Below, piece by piece: positions 13,727 through 13,939 of a stretch of 13,939 nt of DNA. How positions within the stretch are numbered: the stretch's first letter is position 1; the number at the start of each line of letters is the position of its first letter. The stretch is from Sedimentisphaerales bacterium (lineage in GTDB: Bacteria > Planctomycetota > Phycisphaerae > Sedimentisphaerales > SG8-4): assembly GCA_016932895.1 (NCBI GenBank), contig JAFGCA010000010.1, positions 1 to 13,939 on the forward strand. The letters run 5' to 3'. Made by a program: the position numbers and the translations under genes. The notes under the pieces were generated by a model. It was not told the origin of the DNA, ran no database searches, and worked only from the letters and a program-made list of their open reading frames with translations.

Positions 13727-13939
13727 TTAACGACGCGGCGGAGTGGGATCGGTGAAATTACCCGGATCGTGAACGCAGACGGTGTCCTTCCGGTTGGCCG
13801 GATCAAACTGACTCGGCTGCGGCGGGGTGCCGCGCACATCACCTGTATCCATGTTATCCGAGCGCGTGAAGATGTTGTCGTCCTCTACGGAGCAGTACGA
13901 CCTCTTCTCGAAGTTGACGTGGCTGTCCAGGAACAGCAC
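13727..13939 (-). CDS. 3' end of an H-X9-DG-type prepilin-like protein
   Basis: The last 70 codons of a gene entering from the right edge. The visible product begins VLFLDSHVNFEKRSY, then CSVEDDNIFTRSDNMDTGD and a Pro/Asp-rich end. This has the pattern of the C-terminal H-X9-DG region of planctomycete pseudopilin-like proteins (a VLFxDGHV strand followed by a DNI-containing tail); here Ser replaces the motif's Gly, and the His is outside the window. A pilin N-terminus should exist further right, but the first visible codon is GTG only by position and is not a start. The gene stops about 400 bp before gnd and is a separate unit. Confidence 0.7.
   Translation of the reverse strand: MLFLDSHVNFEKRSYCSVEDDNIFTRSDNMDTGDVRGTPPQPSQFDPANRKDTVCVHDPGNFTDPTPPRR

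Noticed and set aside
13477..13755. 92-codon plus-strand frame in the gnd upstream spacer
   Set aside because: It is Pro/Arg/Ala-rich without a ribosome site and overlaps the coding end of the right-edge gene.

Overview
The window looks like a chromosomal segment of a GC-rich anaerobic bacterium, most likely a planctomycete of the class Phycisphaerae. The clues are a pseudopilin with the planctomycete H-X9-DG type C-terminus, a second such C-terminus at the right edge, a secreted enzyme ending in thrombospondin type 3-like and dockerin-like Asp-rich repeats, and a Tat-exported xylose-isomerase-like protein. This placement is inference from gene style; there is no rRNA or marker gene here. No mobile element, CRISPR array or tRNA was seen.

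Left part (1-4040, all minus strand). One tightly packed operon runs leftwards out of the window: rex (NADH/NAD+-sensing repressor), a membrane sensor histidine kinase whose start overlaps rex by 23 bp, a small thioredoxin-like [2Fe-2S] protein, and the start of a HydB/HndC (NuoF-like) flavoprotein. This fits the front end of an NAD(P)-linked, probably electron-bifurcating [FeFe] hydrogenase operon. A good sigma70 promoter (TTGACT-17-GATAAT) lies upstream of rex, flanked by two Rex-like operators whose centres are 104 bp apart. The operon therefore appears to be autoregulated by the NADH state, with a second, membrane-sensed input from the kinase.

Middle part (4041-9364). Short independent units: an orphan STAS anti-anti-sigma protein (+), a small unrecognised protein (-), a single-domain LuxR/GerE-type HTH regulator (-) with a promoter and a perfect inverted repeat over its -10, a Tat/lipoprotein-type sugar isomerase/epimerase-like protein (+), a YfcE/MJ0936-type phosphodiesterase (-), a type II secretion-like pseudopilin (+) and a stand-alone ABC-type ATPase (-).

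Right part (9365-13939, all minus strand). A secreted sulfite-oxidase-fold molybdopterin oxidoreductase with a calcium-binding/dockerin-like tail, a class I aminotransferase and 6-phosphogluconate dehydrogenase (the last two separated by 18 bp and probably co-transcribed), then a spacer of about 400 bp and the 3' end of an H-X9-DG protein.

Long plus-strand reading frames opposite the minus-strand genes are GC-driven shadows and were left out.
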